Positions 36,341 through 45,204 are shown, counted from the stretch's first letter. The stretch is 64,000 nucleotides of DNA from Rubellimicrobium thermophilum DSM 16684 (GCF_000442315.1 NZ_KE557320.1:707606-771605); one strand, 5' to 3'. The notes: generated by a model not told the origin, from the letters alone. A program made the numbers and translations.

Positions 36341-36847
36341 TCAGCGCTTGGAGAACTGGAAGCTGCGGCGTGCCTTGCGCTTGCCGTATTTCTTGCGCTC
36401 CACCACGCGGGCATCGCGGGTGAGGAAGCCGGCTGCCTTGAGGGCGGGGCGCAGCGCCGGATCATAGAGCTGGAGCGCCTTGGAGATGCCGTGCTTGACG
36501 GCACCGGCCTGCCCCGAGAGCCCGCCGCCGGAGACGGTGGCCATGACATCGAACTGTCCGTTCACCCCGGCCACGGCAAAGGGCTGACGCAGGATCATCT
36601 GCAGCACCGGACGGGCGAAATATTCGTTCATGTCCTTGCCGTTGACCGTCACCTTGCCCGAGCCCGGCCGCACCCAGACACGGGCGACGGCATTCTTGCG
36701 CTTGCCGGTGGCATAGGAGCGGCCGAATTCGTCGCGGACGGGTTCGCGCGCGGGGGCCTCGGCGACGACGGGGGTCTGGGCCGTGGCGGCCTGCGCAGCA
36801 GCCGCAGCGTCGGCGAGCTGGTCGAAGGACCGGATCTGTTCGGCCAT
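36341..36847 (-). CDS. rpsI: 30S ribosomal protein S9
   Basis: 168 residues. The S9 core starts near [18 protein letters not shown] and ends [14 protein letters not shown], the canonical basic tail reaching the decoding site. An Ala-rich extension of about 40 residues ([16 protein letters not shown]) precedes the core, as in other alphaproteobacteria. It starts right after the rplM stop, one base apart, in the usual rplM-rpsI order. Confidence 0.97.
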   Translation of the reverse strand: MAEQIRSFDQLADAAAAAQAATAQTPVVAEAPAREPVRDEFGRSYATGKRKNAVARVWVRPGSGKVTVNGKDMNEYFARPVLQMILRQPFAVAGVNGQFDVMATVSGGGLSGQAGAVKHGISKALQLYDPALRPALKAAGFLTRDARVVERKKYGKRKARRSFQFSKR

Positions 36848-36848
36848 G

Positions 36849-37313
36849 TTACGCAGTCCTCGTGTTCTTCGGGTTCATCGCGGCGACATCGAGACGCTCG
36901 GGCTTCTGGGCCTCCATGCCATGCTCGGGCCCGGCGAAGACGCGCAGATGGGACAGCTGCCGGCGGGCCAGGGCGTTCTTGGGCAGCATGCGGCGCACGG
37001 CATTTTCGACGACGCGTTCGGGATGGCGGCCTTCCAGGATCTGGCCCTGGGTGCGGCCCTTGATGCCGCCCGGATAGCCGGTGTGCCAGTAGAAGACCTT
37101 CTGGTTCCGCTTGTCGCCGGTGATCTGGACCTTGGCGGCGTTGATCACGATGACATTGTCGCCCATGTCCATGTGCGGGGTGAAGGTCGGCTTGTGCTTG
37201 CCACGAAGGCGCATGGCGACGATCGAGGCCAGGCGGCCCAGAACGACGCCCTCGGCGTCGATCAGGATCCACTTCTTCTCGATGTCCGCCGGGGTCGCGG
37301 TGAAGGTCTTCAT
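36849..37313 (-). CDS. rplM: 50S ribosomal protein L13
   Basis: 154 residues. [41 protein letters not shown] and [21 protein letters not shown] are hallmark L13 stretches. Two ATGs are adjacent (37316 and 37313); I chose the second, MKTFTATP, which is the family start. First gene of the rplM-rpsI operon, with two promoter candidates upstream and a small leader hairpin (6-bp arms GCGGGC/GCCCGC near 37334-37349). Confidence 0.96.
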   Translation of the reverse strand: MKTFTATPADIEKKWILIDAEGVVLGRLASIVAMRLRGKHKPTFTPHMDMGDNVIVINAAKVQITGDKRNQKVFYWHTGYPGGIKGRTQGQILEGRHPERVVENAVRRMLPKNALARRQLSHLRVFAGPEHGMEAQKPERLDVAAMNPKNTRTA

Positions 37314-37363
37314 CATCAGTCCCGGATGTGAGGGCGGGCCATCGCCCGCATCGGAATGGCCGG

Positions 37364-37391
37364 GTTCTACGCCGTCACCGCGCCAAGTCAA
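37364..37391 (-). promoter_or_regulatory. rplM proximal promoter
   Basis: Minus strand TTGACT (37391-37386), 16-bp spacer, TAGAAC (37369-37364), about 45 bp before the rplM start. Good hexamers with a slightly short spacer. Confidence 0.5.
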
Positions 37392-37406
37392 CCCCGCATG
37401 AGTGAA

Positions 37407-37435
37407 ATTATATCCTTTCAAAACAATGATTTAAA
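37407..37435 (-). promoter_or_regulatory. rplM distal promoter with perfect TATAAT
   Basis: Minus strand TTTAAA (37435-37430), exact 17-bp spacer, TATAAT (37412-37407). This AT-rich island stands out in the surrounding GC-rich DNA, as expected for the strong promoter of a ribosomal protein operon. Together with the proximal promoter it would give two nested leaders. Confidence 0.65.
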
Positions 37436-37441
37436 ATGAAA

Positions 37442-37455
37442 GGTATCATGATACC
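37442..37455 (-). terminator. Perfect 14-bp palindrome after carboxypeptidase gene
   Basis: GGTATCATGATACC reads the same on both strands. On the minus strand it is followed by TTTCATTTT, so it can act as a weak intrinsic terminator for the carboxypeptidase gene, 14 bp after its stop. It also abuts the distal rplM promoter and could instead bind a regulator. Confidence 0.45.
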
Positions 37456-37468
37456 ACATCCTGCCCGG

Positions 37469-38938
37469 TCATCCTCCGGCCAGCGCCCCGAACTTCTCCT
37501 CCAGATAGGCCAGCAGCGGTCCCTCGTCCGGCTCCCGTCCGGCGGCCGCGGCCACGGTCTCGCGCGGGGGGCGCAGGGCACCATGCCGGTGGACGCGCTC
37601 CCGCAGCCAGGCGACGGCCGGCCCCGCCTCTCCGCGGGCCAGACAGGCATCCAGATCCGGGACCGCCGCGCGCAGCGCCGCATGCAGGCAGCCGGCATAG
37701 ACATTGCCCAGCGCATAGGTCGGGAAATAGCCGAACAGCCCCACCGACCAGTGCACATCCTGCAGCATCCCCTGCGAGGGACGCTCTACGGCAAAGCCGA
37801 AATCCGCCAGAAAGCGGTCGTTCCAGGCCGCCTCGAGATCGGCCACGGCGAGATCGCCCCGCATCAGCGCCTGTTCGAGGTCGAATCGCAGCATGATGTG
37901 CAGATTGTACTGCACCTCGTCGGCCTCGGTGCGGATATGGCCGTCGCGCACGGCATTGACGGCGCGATAGAACGCCTCCTCCGAGGCGATGCCGAAATCG
38001 CCGAACAGATCGCGCATCCGGCCGTAGAGCCACCCCGCAAAGGCGCGGCTCCGCCCCAGCTGGTTCTCGTAGAGGCGCGACTGGCTCTCATGCACGCCCA
38101 TCGAGGCCCCCTGCCCGACCGGCGTCAGCCGATGCGCGGGATCCACATTCTGTTCATAGGTCGCATGGCCGACCTCATGGATCGTCGCATAGAGGCAGTT
38201 GAAGGGATCCTCCGGGTTCGTGCGCGTGGTGATCCGTACATCGAGACCCGACCCCGACGAGAAGGGATGCACCGCCTTGTCGAGCCGCCCGCGGGCAAAG
38301 TCGTATCCGAAGACCGTCGCCACCTCGCGGGCAAGGGTCATCTGCGTCTCCTCCGCGAAGGGGCCGCGGAGGACCGGTGCCGGCGGCGCCGCACGCATTG
38401 CCGCGCGCAGGGCGACGAGGCGGGGGCGCAGCCGCGCGAACATCGCCGCCAGATCGGCCGAACGGGCACCCGGTTCATGGTCGTCCAGAAGGGCGTCATA
38501 GGGATCGCCGCCGTCGGCGATCGCCGCTCCCTCCTCGCGCCGCAGGGCGACGACCTCGCTCAGCACAGGCAGGAAGGCGCCGACATCCTCTGCCGCCCGC
38601 GCCTCGGCCCAGATCCCCTGCGCGCGCGAGGTGACGCGCGCAATCTCGGCCGCAAGCCGCGCGGGCACCTTGCAATGGCGTTCGTAGCTGCGCTGCAGGA
38701 TGCGCAGGTTGCCCGCAGCCACCTCATCCTCGGCCACGGCCGCGGCCAGCCAGTCCCCAAGGCGCGGATCGGTTCGGCGCGCATGCAGGACGGCTTCGAG
38801 CGCCGCCATCTCTTCGGCCCGCTGGGGCGCAGCGCCCGGCGGCATCACGGTTTCCTGATCCCAGCCCAGCCGACCCATCACCTGGGCCAGCGCCTCGGTC
38901 TCGCGCTGAAAGGCCATCAGTTCGGCATAGGCGGTCAT
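37469..38938 (-). CDS. Carboxypeptidase M32
   Basis: 489 residues, thermostable carboxypeptidase 1 family; zinc enzyme that removes C-terminal residues from peptides in the cytoplasm. Zinc site HEVGH in ATIHEVGHATYEQN, third ligand and family signature VHESQSRLYEN, plus DVRITTRTNPEDPF upstream. RBS AGAGGAGAG about 8 bp before the ATG. Single-gene unit, closed by the palindrome at 37442. Confidence 0.95.
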   Translation of the reverse strand: MTAYAELMAFQRETEALAQVMGRLGWDQETVMPPGAAPQRAEEMAALEAVLHARRTDPRLGDWLAAAVAEDEVAAGNLRILQRSYERHCKVPARLAAEIARVTSRAQGIWAEARAAEDVGAFLPVLSEVVALRREEGAAIADGGDPYDALLDDHEPGARSADLAAMFARLRPRLVALRAAMRAAPPAPVLRGPFAEETQMTLAREVATVFGYDFARGRLDKAVHPFSSGSGLDVRITTRTNPEDPFNCLYATIHEVGHATYEQNVDPAHRLTPVGQGASMGVHESQSRLYENQLGRSRAFAGWLYGRMRDLFGDFGIASEEAFYRAVNAVRDGHIRTEADEVQYNLHIMLRFDLEQALMRGDLAVADLEAAWNDRFLADFGFAVERPSQGMLQDVHWSVGLFGYFPTYALGNVYAGCLHAALRAAVPDLDACLARGEAGPAVAWLRERVHRHGALRPPRETVAAAAGREPDEGPLLAYLEEKFGALAGG

Positions 38939-39062
38939 CGGGCGACTCTCCTCTCGGATCGGGGGCAGGATCGGGGCAGGATCGGACGGGGTGCCGGGGC
39001 CTCTCGGCGGGGGACGCACGGCCAGGGTGCCTCCCGCAAGGGGTGCCTGCCGGTGGGGTCGG

Positions 39063-40199
39063 TCAGCCGGCGATGCGGCTGACGATCGGGGCGCGGGCCA
39101 GGAAACGGGCGCGGATGACCAGAACCCAGAGCAGGACCGCCACCGCCTGATGCGTGATGGCGACATGCAGCTGGGCCTGACTCAGCACCGCCCAGATGCC
39201 GAGGGCGATCTGCACGGCCACGGCGCCCAGCACTGCGTCGAAGGCCCGCCGCGTGGTCGCATGGGGGGATCCGCGTGCGCGCAGCCAGACCAGGACGGCC
39301 AGGATCGCCACCGCGTATCCCGTCATCCGATGGATGAACTGCACGGTGCCGGCATTCTCGAACAGGTTGCGCCAGAGGGGCGTCAGGCCCCACATGTCCG
39401 GCGGCAGGAAACCGCCCCCCATGTCCGGCCAGGTCGGAAAGGCCCGGCCGGCATCGATCCCCGCCACCAGCGCCCCCAGGACGATCTGCAGAAACAGCAG
39501 ATGCATGAGCCCCGTCGCCCCGGAGAACAGCCGTCGCTCTCCCTGCCGGCGTGCGGCCAGAATCTCGGCCTGCGGGCGGGAGAGGCGCAGCACGTCCCAG
39601 GCGATCAGGCCCAGGATCACGAAGGCCAGACCCAGATGCACGGCCAGCCGGTAGGAGGCGACCGATGTCATGCCGGGCTGGAGCCCCGAATGCACCATCC
39701 ACCAGCCGATCGCCCCCTGCAGGCCGATCAGCGCGCCAAGGCCCAGCAGCCGCAGCGGCCAGCCGGGCGGCAGCCGCCCCAGCGCCCAGAAGGCGAGGAA
39801 CCCCGCTGCCCAGACCAGACCGATCACCCGGCCCAGGAAGCGGTGCCCCCATTCCCACCAGTAGATGAAGCGGAACTCCTCGATCGTCATGCCGCGGTTC
39901 ATCAGCTCGTATTGCGGACTGGCGCGGTAGAGGTCGAATTCCCGCTGCCACTGGGCCTCGGACAGGGGGGGCAGCGTTCCGGTGACCAGGTTCCATTCGG
40001 TGATGGACAGCCCCGAATCCGTGAGCCGCGTCAGACCGCCCACGACGATCATCGCCACGACCAGGGCGAACAGGGCCGTCAGCCACATCCGGATCTGCCG
40101 GCGCGAATCGGGTCGTCCGCGGTCGATGACGCCGGCCTGCGTGGCGGGGCGGTCGCTGCTCTGCACCTCCTCGAAGATGCTGCGGGGCTTCGTGGCCAT
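39063..40199 (-). CDS. ctaA: Heme A synthase (CtaA/COX15)
   Basis: 378 residues, eight membrane helices. Converts heme O to heme A for aa3-type cytochrome oxidase. Ligand His residues occur in WWEWGHRFLGR, YRLAVHLGLAF, VQFIHRMTGY and VAITHQAVAV, the paired pattern of the alphaproteobacterial/mitochondrial type. The start MATKPRSIFEEVQSS is chosen as the first ATG after the trmJ end. 31 bp after trmJ on the same strand. Confidence 0.95.
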   Translation of the reverse strand: MATKPRSIFEEVQSSDRPATQAGVIDRGRPDSRRQIRMWLTALFALVVAMIVVGGLTRLTDSGLSITEWNLVTGTLPPLSEAQWQREFDLYRASPQYELMNRGMTIEEFRFIYWWEWGHRFLGRVIGLVWAAGFLAFWALGRLPPGWPLRLLGLGALIGLQGAIGWWMVHSGLQPGMTSVASYRLAVHLGLAFVILGLIAWDVLRLSRPQAEILAARRQGERRLFSGATGLMHLLFLQIVLGALVAGIDAGRAFPTWPDMGGGFLPPDMWGLTPLWRNLFENAGTVQFIHRMTGYAVAILAVLVWLRARGSPHATTRRAFDAVLGAVAVQIALGIWAVLSQAQLHVAITHQAVAVLLWVLVIRARFLARAPIVSRIAG

Positions 40200-40230
40200 C
40201 GGGATCGGTCCTCCCTGGACGGCCGGGACC

Positions 40231-41010
40231 CTAGGCCTCCGGCCCGTCCCCTTCAACCCGGCCGCCCCGCCTTGCCCATCGGACCATCTGCCGCAGGATG
40301 CCGTGCAGGATCTGGACATCATGCCCCGTCAGCGGCATCCGGCTCCAGAGGTTGCGCAGCGTGGCCTTCATGCTGTCGGCGCGGTGGGGCGGCCAGAACC
40401 AGCCGGCCTGCTCCAGCCGTTCCTCGTAATGGCGGGCCAGATGCTCCATCTCCTCCGCCGTCGCCCATTCGGCGCCGGCCATGGCGATCCGCACGGGCTC
40501 GGCGGCATGGGTCGCGCGGCGCCATTCATAGGCCATGAGCAGGACGCACTGGGCCAGGTTCAGCGACGGGAAATCCGGGTTGACATCCACCGTGACGATG
40601 ACATGGGCGCGGATCACGTCGTCATTGGTCAGCCCCGACCGTTCCGGTCCGAACAGCACGGCCGCCCGTCCGCCGGCCTGCACATGGGCGGCCATGTCGC
40701 GCGCGGCCTCCTCGGGGGTCATCACGACCTTGGTCATGTCGCGGGGCCGGGCGGTCGTCGCATAGACGCGGGTGCAGTCGCCCACGGCCTGCGCGACATC
40801 GGGATGAACCTGTGCCGCATCCAGCACACGCCCCGCGCCCGAGGCCATGGCCACCGCCGCAGGGTTGGGCCAGCCGTCGCGCGGGGCCACAAGGCGCATC
40901 CGCGTCAGACCGAAATTCAGCATTCCCCGCGCCGCCGCGCCGATATTCTCACCCATCTGCGGGCGCACGAGGACAAAGACGGGCGGGACGGGATCGGGCC
41001 TTTCGCTCAT
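40231..41010 (-). CDS. trmJ: tRNA Cm32/Um32 methyltransferase, TrmJ family
   Basis: 259 residues, SPOUT (SpoU) fold with trefoil-knot SAM site. Motif 1 RPQMGENIGAAARGM, motif 2 LFGPERSGL, motif 3 NPDFPSLNLAQCVLLMAYE. Methylates the 2'-O of the residue 32 ribose in tRNA. The C-terminal extension (DSMKATLRNLWSRM, HGILRQMVRWA) is typical of TrmJ rather than other SpoU enzymes. Divergent from the ThiE-like gene. Confidence 0.92.
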   Translation of the reverse strand: MSERPDPVPPVFVLVRPQMGENIGAAARGMLNFGLTRMRLVAPRDGWPNPAAVAMASGAGRVLDAAQVHPDVAQAVGDCTRVYATTARPRDMTKVVMTPEEAARDMAAHVQAGGRAAVLFGPERSGLTNDDVIRAHVIVTVDVNPDFPSLNLAQCVLLMAYEWRRATHAAEPVRIAMAGAEWATAEEMEHLARHYEERLEQAGWFWPPHRADSMKATLRNLWSRMPLTGHDVQILHGILRQMVRWARRGGRVEGDGPEA

Positions 41011-41106
41011 GCCTGTCCCGATAGCGGTCCCCTCGCCGCTTGCAAAGCCCGCAGTGGCGCGTCACAAGCCCGCCCCAGTGCGAAGGACCGCGAAAGGACC
41101 GCCGCC

Positions 41107-41730
41107 ATGGCCGAGACCCGCGAACGCCCCCAGATCGTCCTGATCTCTCCGCCCGAGCTGGATCTGGCGGTCTTTCCGGGGATCCTGGCGCGCCTGCTCG
41201 ATGCCGTGCCCGTCGCCTGCCTGCGGCTTGCGCTCTCCACCCGCGACGAGGACCGCATCGCCCGCGCCGCCGATGCCCTGCGCGAGACGGCCCATGCCCG
41301 CGACATCCCGCTGGTGATCGAAAGCCATGTGCTTCTTGCACGGCGCCTTGGCCTCGACGGGGTGCATCTGGTCGATGGCGCACGATCGGTGCGCAAGGTC
41401 CGCCGGGAGCTGGGGCGCGATGCCATCGTCGGCGCCTTCTGCGGCGCCTCGCGCCATGACGGGATGACGGCGGGCGAGCTGGGGGCCGACTACATCGCCT
41501 TCGGTCCCGCCGGGGCGACGCCGCTCGGCGACGGGCGGCAGGCGACGCATGATCTCTTCGCCTGGTGGTCCGAGATGATCGAACTGCCCGTCGTCGCCGA
41601 AGGCGCGCTGGACGAGGCGACGGTGCGCGATCTCGCCCCGGTGGCGGATTTCTTCGCCTTCGGGCCGGAAGTCTGGGAAACCCCCGATCCCGTCGCGGCC
41701 CTGCGCGCGCTGGATGCCGCACTGGGCTAG
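41107..41730 (+). CDS. ThiE/TenI-like protein, function uncertain
   Basis: 207 residues with the TIM-barrel pattern of thiamine phosphate synthase: PQIVLISPPELDLAVFPG, IPLVIESHVLLARRLGLDGVHLVDG, IVGAFCGASRHDGM, GADYIAFGPAGATPLGDG and LPVVAEGAL. True ThiE has a Gln after GVHL and a T-x-T-K motif after the GP; both are missing (GVHLVDG, GPAGATPLG). It may use another substrate or be regulatory. The stop shares a CTAG with the stop of the convergent acyltransferase gene. Confidence 0.75.
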   Translation: MAETRERPQIVLISPPELDLAVFPGILARLLDAVPVACLRLALSTRDEDRIARAADALRETAHARDIPLVIESHVLLARRLGLDGVHLVDGARSVRKVRRELGRDAIVGAFCGASRHDGMTAGELGADYIAFGPAGATPLGDGRQATHDLFAWWSEMIELPVVAEGALDEATVRDLAPVADFFAFGPEVWETPDPVAALRALDAALG

Positions 41731-42563
41731 GAGGGGGGCACGGCCTCTGCGGAAAGGGCGCTGCGCACCGCGGCCTCGGCCCGTGCGGCCAGGGTCTTGC
41801 GGTCATGCCCCGCAACGGGGATCGGCGGATGGAAGGTCACCCGGACGCCGCCCTGCCGCCGTGCGGCCAGCACAGCCAGGGCATGGCTTCCGAAGGCGGC
41901 CCCTCCCCACCAGCCATAGAAGCGGGGATCCTCACCCGGAGGCGCCCGCCAGTCCAGCGTCACCGGCTGCAGGCAGAAGCCCGGCGGCAGCGCCGGATCC
42001 AGCAGCGCGGCGAACAGGGCCGGCTTGAAGGGCAGCACGCGCTGGCCGTCGGTCGATGTGCCCTCCGGGAAGAACAGCAGGACCTGCCCCGATTGCAGCT
42101 TCCGGGTCAGGGCTCGCGCCTGCGCCGCGGCCTCTCCCCGGGCCTCGCGGCGGATGAACAGGGTTCCCGTGATCCGGGCCAGAAGTCCGATTCCCGGCCA
42201 GCGCGCGACCTCGGCCTTGCTGACAAAGACCATCGGCCCCTGCGCATTGAGCGCGAAGATGTCGAGCCAGGATACATGATTCGCCACCATTGCGCCGTGG
42301 CTGCGGATCGGCTGGCCTGTCCTCTCGGCCCGCAGGCCGAGAAGGCGCAGCGCGGCGCGGCAGACAAGGACCGTCACCCAGGGCGAGACGGGCCGCCGCA
42401 GGCCGCACAGGGGCCGTTCGGGAAGCCTGATCGCGGCCTTGACCGCCACACCCGCCGTCAGCAGCAGCAGCAGCAGCAGCCCCCGCAGTGCCGCCCTCGC
42501 CCAGCCTGCGGGGCCGGGACGGGCTGGCATCATCGGCGCCTCGCCCTGCCATGTCAGGCTCAT
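41727..42563 (-). CDS. olsA: Lyso-ornithine lipid O-acyltransferase / PlsC family
   Basis: 278 residues. A poly-Leu helix (LLLLLLLTAGVAVKAAI) anchors it to the inner membrane. The acyltransferase motifs are NHVSWLD (HX4D) and FPEGTSTDG. PlsC-family members acylate lysophosphatidate or lyso-ornithine lipid; the overlap by 4 bp with olsB upstream favours OlsA, which finishes ornithine lipid. The poly-Leu is encoded by a CTG/CAG repeat. Confidence 0.87.
   Translation of the reverse strand: MSLTWQGEAPMMPARPGPAGWARAALRGLLLLLLLTAGVAVKAAIRLPERPLCGLRRPVSPWVTVLVCRAALRLLGLRAERTGQPIRSHGAMVANHVSWLDIFALNAQGPMVFVSKAEVARWPGIGLLARITGTLFIRREARGEAAAQARALTRKLQSGQVLLFFPEGTSTDGQRVLPFKPALFAALLDPALPPGFCLQPVTLDWRAPPGEDPRFYGWWGGAAFGSHALAVLAARRQGGVRVTFHPPIPVAGHDRKTLAARAEAAVRSALSAEAVPPS
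42459..42479. repeat. (CAG)7 trinucleotide repeat inside olsA
   Basis: Seven CAG units on the plus strand, CTG on the coding strand, coding the poly-Leu of the OlsA membrane helix. Length changes of one unit would keep the frame and only lengthen or shorten the helix. Confidence 0.9.
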
Positions 42564-43324
42564 GCGGGACGTGCCCCGCCATAGATGGCCCGCTCGCGCT
42601 CTCCGATCCCCTCGGCTTCCAGCACGACGCAGACATCAATGCAGCGGAAGTCGGGGTCGTGATAGCCCCCCTCCCCGACCCGGGCCCCGAGCCGCAGATA
42701 GGCCTTGAGCAGGGGCGGCATGGCCAGGATCGCGGCCCGGCGGTCGATCGGCGCATCCGGTTCGGGGTCCATCGGCACCGGCCTGCGCGAGAGGGGCCGC
42801 ATCGTCTCGGGCGCCAGCCGGTCGCGCCTGAGGCAGGCGAGCATCTCGCGCATCGCCTCGGGGCGTTCGCCGGGCAGCGAGGCCAGGCCGATCAGGATGT
42901 CGATCCTGCGGGCCTCGACGAGGGCGGCCAGACCCTGCCACAGCCGGTGCATCGCCAGGCTGCCGCGGTGTTCGGGCAGCAGGCAGACGCGCCCCACCTC
43001 CATCAGGCGCCGCCCCGAGGCGCGCAGGCGCGAGAGATCGAATTCCTCCTCGGTGGCGTATCCGCCGGCCCGTTCGGCCCCTTCCGGGTCCATCAGGCGC
43101 GCGGTGCCGATCGGCTCGGTTCCGTGCAGGACATCATAGAGCAGCAGATGATCGCAGAACCGGTCGAAGCGGTCGGCCTCGATGCCCGAGGCCGGACAGC
43201 TTTCGCCCCCGCCACGCACGCCCCCTTCCTCGACGAAGACGCGGTGGCGAAGCCGCTGGGCCGCATGTCTGTCGGCCTGCGATGCAGCCATGCGCAGCGC
43301 GAATCGGGGGATGTATTGGGTCAT
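42560..43324 (-). CDS. olsB: L-ornithine N-alpha-acyltransferase OlsB
   Basis: 254 residues, GNAT-type. Moves a 3-hydroxyacyl chain from ACP to ornithine, the first step of ornithine lipid, a phosphate-free membrane lipid. Motifs: QRLRHRVFVEEGG, FDRFCDHLLLYD, IGTARLMDPE, LMEVGRVCLLPEHRG and YHDPDFRCIDVCVVLE. The stop overlaps the olsA start (ATGA). ATG 43324 is the first after a TTAACCC-rich promoter patch at 43362-43368. No Pho box is obvious here. Confidence 0.92.
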   Translation of the reverse strand: MTQYIPRFALRMAASQADRHAAQRLRHRVFVEEGGVRGGGESCPASGIEADRFDRFCDHLLLYDVLHGTEPIGTARLMDPEGAERAGGYATEEEFDLSRLRASGRRLMEVGRVCLLPEHRGSLAMHRLWQGLAALVEARRIDILIGLASLPGERPEAMREMLACLRRDRLAPETMRPLSRRPVPMDPEPDAPIDRRAAILAMPPLLKAYLRLGARVGEGGYHDPDFRCIDVCVVLEAEGIGERERAIYGGARPA

Positions 43325-43413
43325 GGGGTCTCCTTGCGGAAATCTTGCCTCCCCGATCGGGGTGTTAACCCTTTCGCAACCAATTCCGGGCATGATGACA
43401 GCCGGGTGACGAA

Positions 43414-43620
43414 TCACTCGGGCCCCGGTGGGTCTGTCGGTCCCGTCGCCACAAGAAGGAGGGAGATCCGCGTGCCATCGATGACCACCTTGCCGGCATC
43501 CGGCCACATGACCGTCACCAGCCGGCCTGTCACGGACTGCACCATGCCGGTGCCCCAGTCGGGTCGCCCCGGATGCGCCACGAGCATGCCCGGCGCCAGG
43601 ATTCCGGTCAGGTCGCTCAT
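43414..43620 (-). CDS. DUF3553 domain protein
   Basis: 68 residues. The small beta-barrel pattern ILAPGMLVAHPGRPDWGTGMVQSV and VTVMWPDAGKVVIDG matches DUF3553, also seen as the KOW/Tudor-like domain near UvrD-type proteins. A near-perfect ribosome site, AAGGAGGTGA, sits before the ATG, which suggests high expression. Divergent from chpT with 42 bp between starts. Function unknown. Confidence 0.88.
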   Translation of the reverse strand: MSDLTGILAPGMLVAHPGRPDWGTGMVQSVTGRLVTVMWPDAGKVVIDGTRISLLLVATGPTDPPGPE

Positions 43621-43662
43621 CCCTCACCTCCTTGGCGGCAAAGCCTCAAATTGCCTTGCACC

Positions 43663-44301
43663 ATGACCGAAGTCCACCTTTTCCCGGATGCCGCCTCCCG
43701 CATCCGCTCCGCGGGAGAGGATCTGTCCGCCGCGGTTGCCTCGCGCATCTGCCATGACCTGATGAATCCGCTGGGGGCCATCGCCAACGGGGTCGAGCTG
43801 ATGGGTCTGGCCGGCCTTCCTCCTTCGCCGGAGACGGATCTGATCCGCGAAAGCGTGGAGAATGCCGTGGCCCGCCTGCGCTTTGTCCGCCTGGCCTACG
43901 GCACCGCACCGGAGGGGGCCCTTGTCCCGCGGTCCGAGCTGGTCTCCACCCTCCGCGCGGTTTCGCGCGCGGGGCGCCTGTCCTATGACTGGGAAGCGCC
44001 GGGCGATGTGCCGAGGGCCGAGGCGCGGGCGCTCTTCCTGCTTCTCCAGTGCTTCGAATCGGCCATGCCGATGGGCGGGCATATCCGCGTCCTGCGCGAG
44101 GGGGCACAGTGGTGGGTCCATGGCGAAGGCCCCCGGATGCGGGTGGACGAATCGCTCTGGGCGGCCCTCCTGACCCCTCATGCCCGTCCGCCGGACGGGG
44201 CCGCCCGGGTGCAGTTCGCCCTGCTGCCCCCCGCGCTGCGGGGGTTGGGACGGACCCTTGCCTTGTCGATCTCCCCGGACCGGATCGAGGCGCGGCTCTG
44301 A
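43663..44301 (+). CDS. chpT: Histidine phosphotransferase ChpT
   Basis: 212 residues. Moves phosphate from CckA to CtrA (and CpdR) in the alphaproteobacterial cell-cycle and motility phosphorelay. The DHp-like helix carries the phospho-His in ASRICHDLMNPLGAIANGVELM; split here as ASRICHDL and MNPLGAIANGVELM. The second part is a degenerate kinase ATPase-like domain (ARALFLLLQCFESAMPMGG) that does not bind ATP. cckA lies 8 kb downstream. Confidence 0.9.
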   Translation: MTEVHLFPDAASRIRSAGEDLSAAVASRICHDLMNPLGAIANGVELMGLAGLPPSPETDLIRESVENAVARLRFVRLAYGTAPEGALVPRSELVSTLRAVSRAGRLSYDWEAPGDVPRAEARALFLLLQCFESAMPMGGHIRVLREGAQWWVHGEGPRMRVDESLWAALLTPHARPPDGAARVQFALLPPALRGLGRTLALSISPDRIEARL

Positions 44302-44413
44302 CAGCCGGACAGGCCGGGCTTGCCCGGGTCCTTGCGGGGCCGGGATCGCGAAGGATCGCCCCCTTGCTTCCGGCGCGGTTGACGCCCGGCCTCGCCCGCG
44401 CCACGCTGCGTCC

Positions 44414-45022
44414 ATGACGGACCACGCCACCCTCCGCCGCGTGGCCGAGGCCTATCGCCTTGCCGCCGAGGCGCATGCCGGCCAGCGCCGCAAGGGCGCC
44501 TCGCGCGAGCCCTATGTCAATCATGTGGCCGATGTCGCCGCCCGCCTGATGGAGAGCGAGGCCGCCGATGCCGACTTGCTGATCGCCGCTGTCCTGCACG
44601 ACGTGGCCGAGGATACGGCAACCGGGCTGGCCGAGATCGAATCGCGCTTCGGCCCCCGGGTTGCCGGCCTCGTGGCCGAGGTGACGGACGACAGGTCCCT
44701 GCCGCGGGAAGAACGCAAGCGCCGGCAGGTTCGGGATGCGCCGCACAAGTCGCCCGGTGCCCGGCGCATCAAGCTGGCCGACAAGGCGTCCAATCTCTCG
44801 GCTCTGGCTGATTCCCCGCCCGAGGACTGGGGTCCCGGCCGCCTGCGCGGCTATCTCGACTGGGCGCGCGCAGTCGTGGCCGGTCTGCGGGGCACCGATC
44901 CCGTTCTCGAGGCCGCCTTCGACCGCGAGGCGGCACGGGCCGAGGCGGCGCTCGATGCCCGCCATCCGCGCCCGGATCGCGGGCAAGCAGAGGATACGCT
45001 GCCGGGTGGCGAGGCGCGTTAA
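44414..45022 (+). CDS. HD-domain hydrolase, MESH1/SpoT-like
   Basis: 202 residues. The HD ligands appear as YVNHVADVA, LHDVAEDT and the Asp of KLADKASNL, the layout of stand-alone ppGpp hydrolases (MESH1, small alarmone hydrolases). No synthetase or TGS domain. It would act on (p)ppGpp or a related nucleotide such as NADPH. ATG 44414 is 112 bp after chpT on the same strand; cotranscription is possible. Activity not proven by sequence. Confidence 0.8.
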   Translation: MTDHATLRRVAEAYRLAAEAHAGQRRKGASREPYVNHVADVAARLMESEAADADLLIAAVLHDVAEDTATGLAEIESRFGPRVAGLVAEVTDDRSLPREERKRRQVRDAPHKSPGARRIKLADKASNLSALADSPPEDWGPGRLRGYLDWARAVVAGLRGTDPVLEAAFDREAARAEAALDARHPRPDRGQAEDTLPGGEAR

Positions 45023-45178
45023 CCCTTCGATCCCCGACCGATCAAGGACTTGCGCGGCGGCCCGCAACGCGCGCTGCTGCTACCCCTTGTTAACCTTTCC
45101 AGGGGCATCCTGCGCGGGATCCAACCCGATGAGGCCCCGTGTCCCGACTGCCGCTGCTGCATGACCGCTGTCGATCCG

Positions 45179-45197
45179 CCGCCCCTTGCCGGGGCGG
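45179..45197. terminator. Hairpin in convergent gap before proA 3' end
   Basis: Arms CCGCCCC (45179-45185) and GGGGCGG (45191-45197) with a 5-nt loop, 8 bp beyond the proA stop and 157 bp beyond the HD gene stop. No T tract. Could serve both convergent units. The gap also has TTAACC at 45020 and 45089, too weak to assign. Confidence 0.45.
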
Positions 45198-45204
45198 GGC
45201 GAGG

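Noticed and set aside
43362-43376. CtrA site before olsB (TTAACCC patch)
   Set aside because: Only one TTAA half is present and the second half reads GCAA, which is too poor a match.
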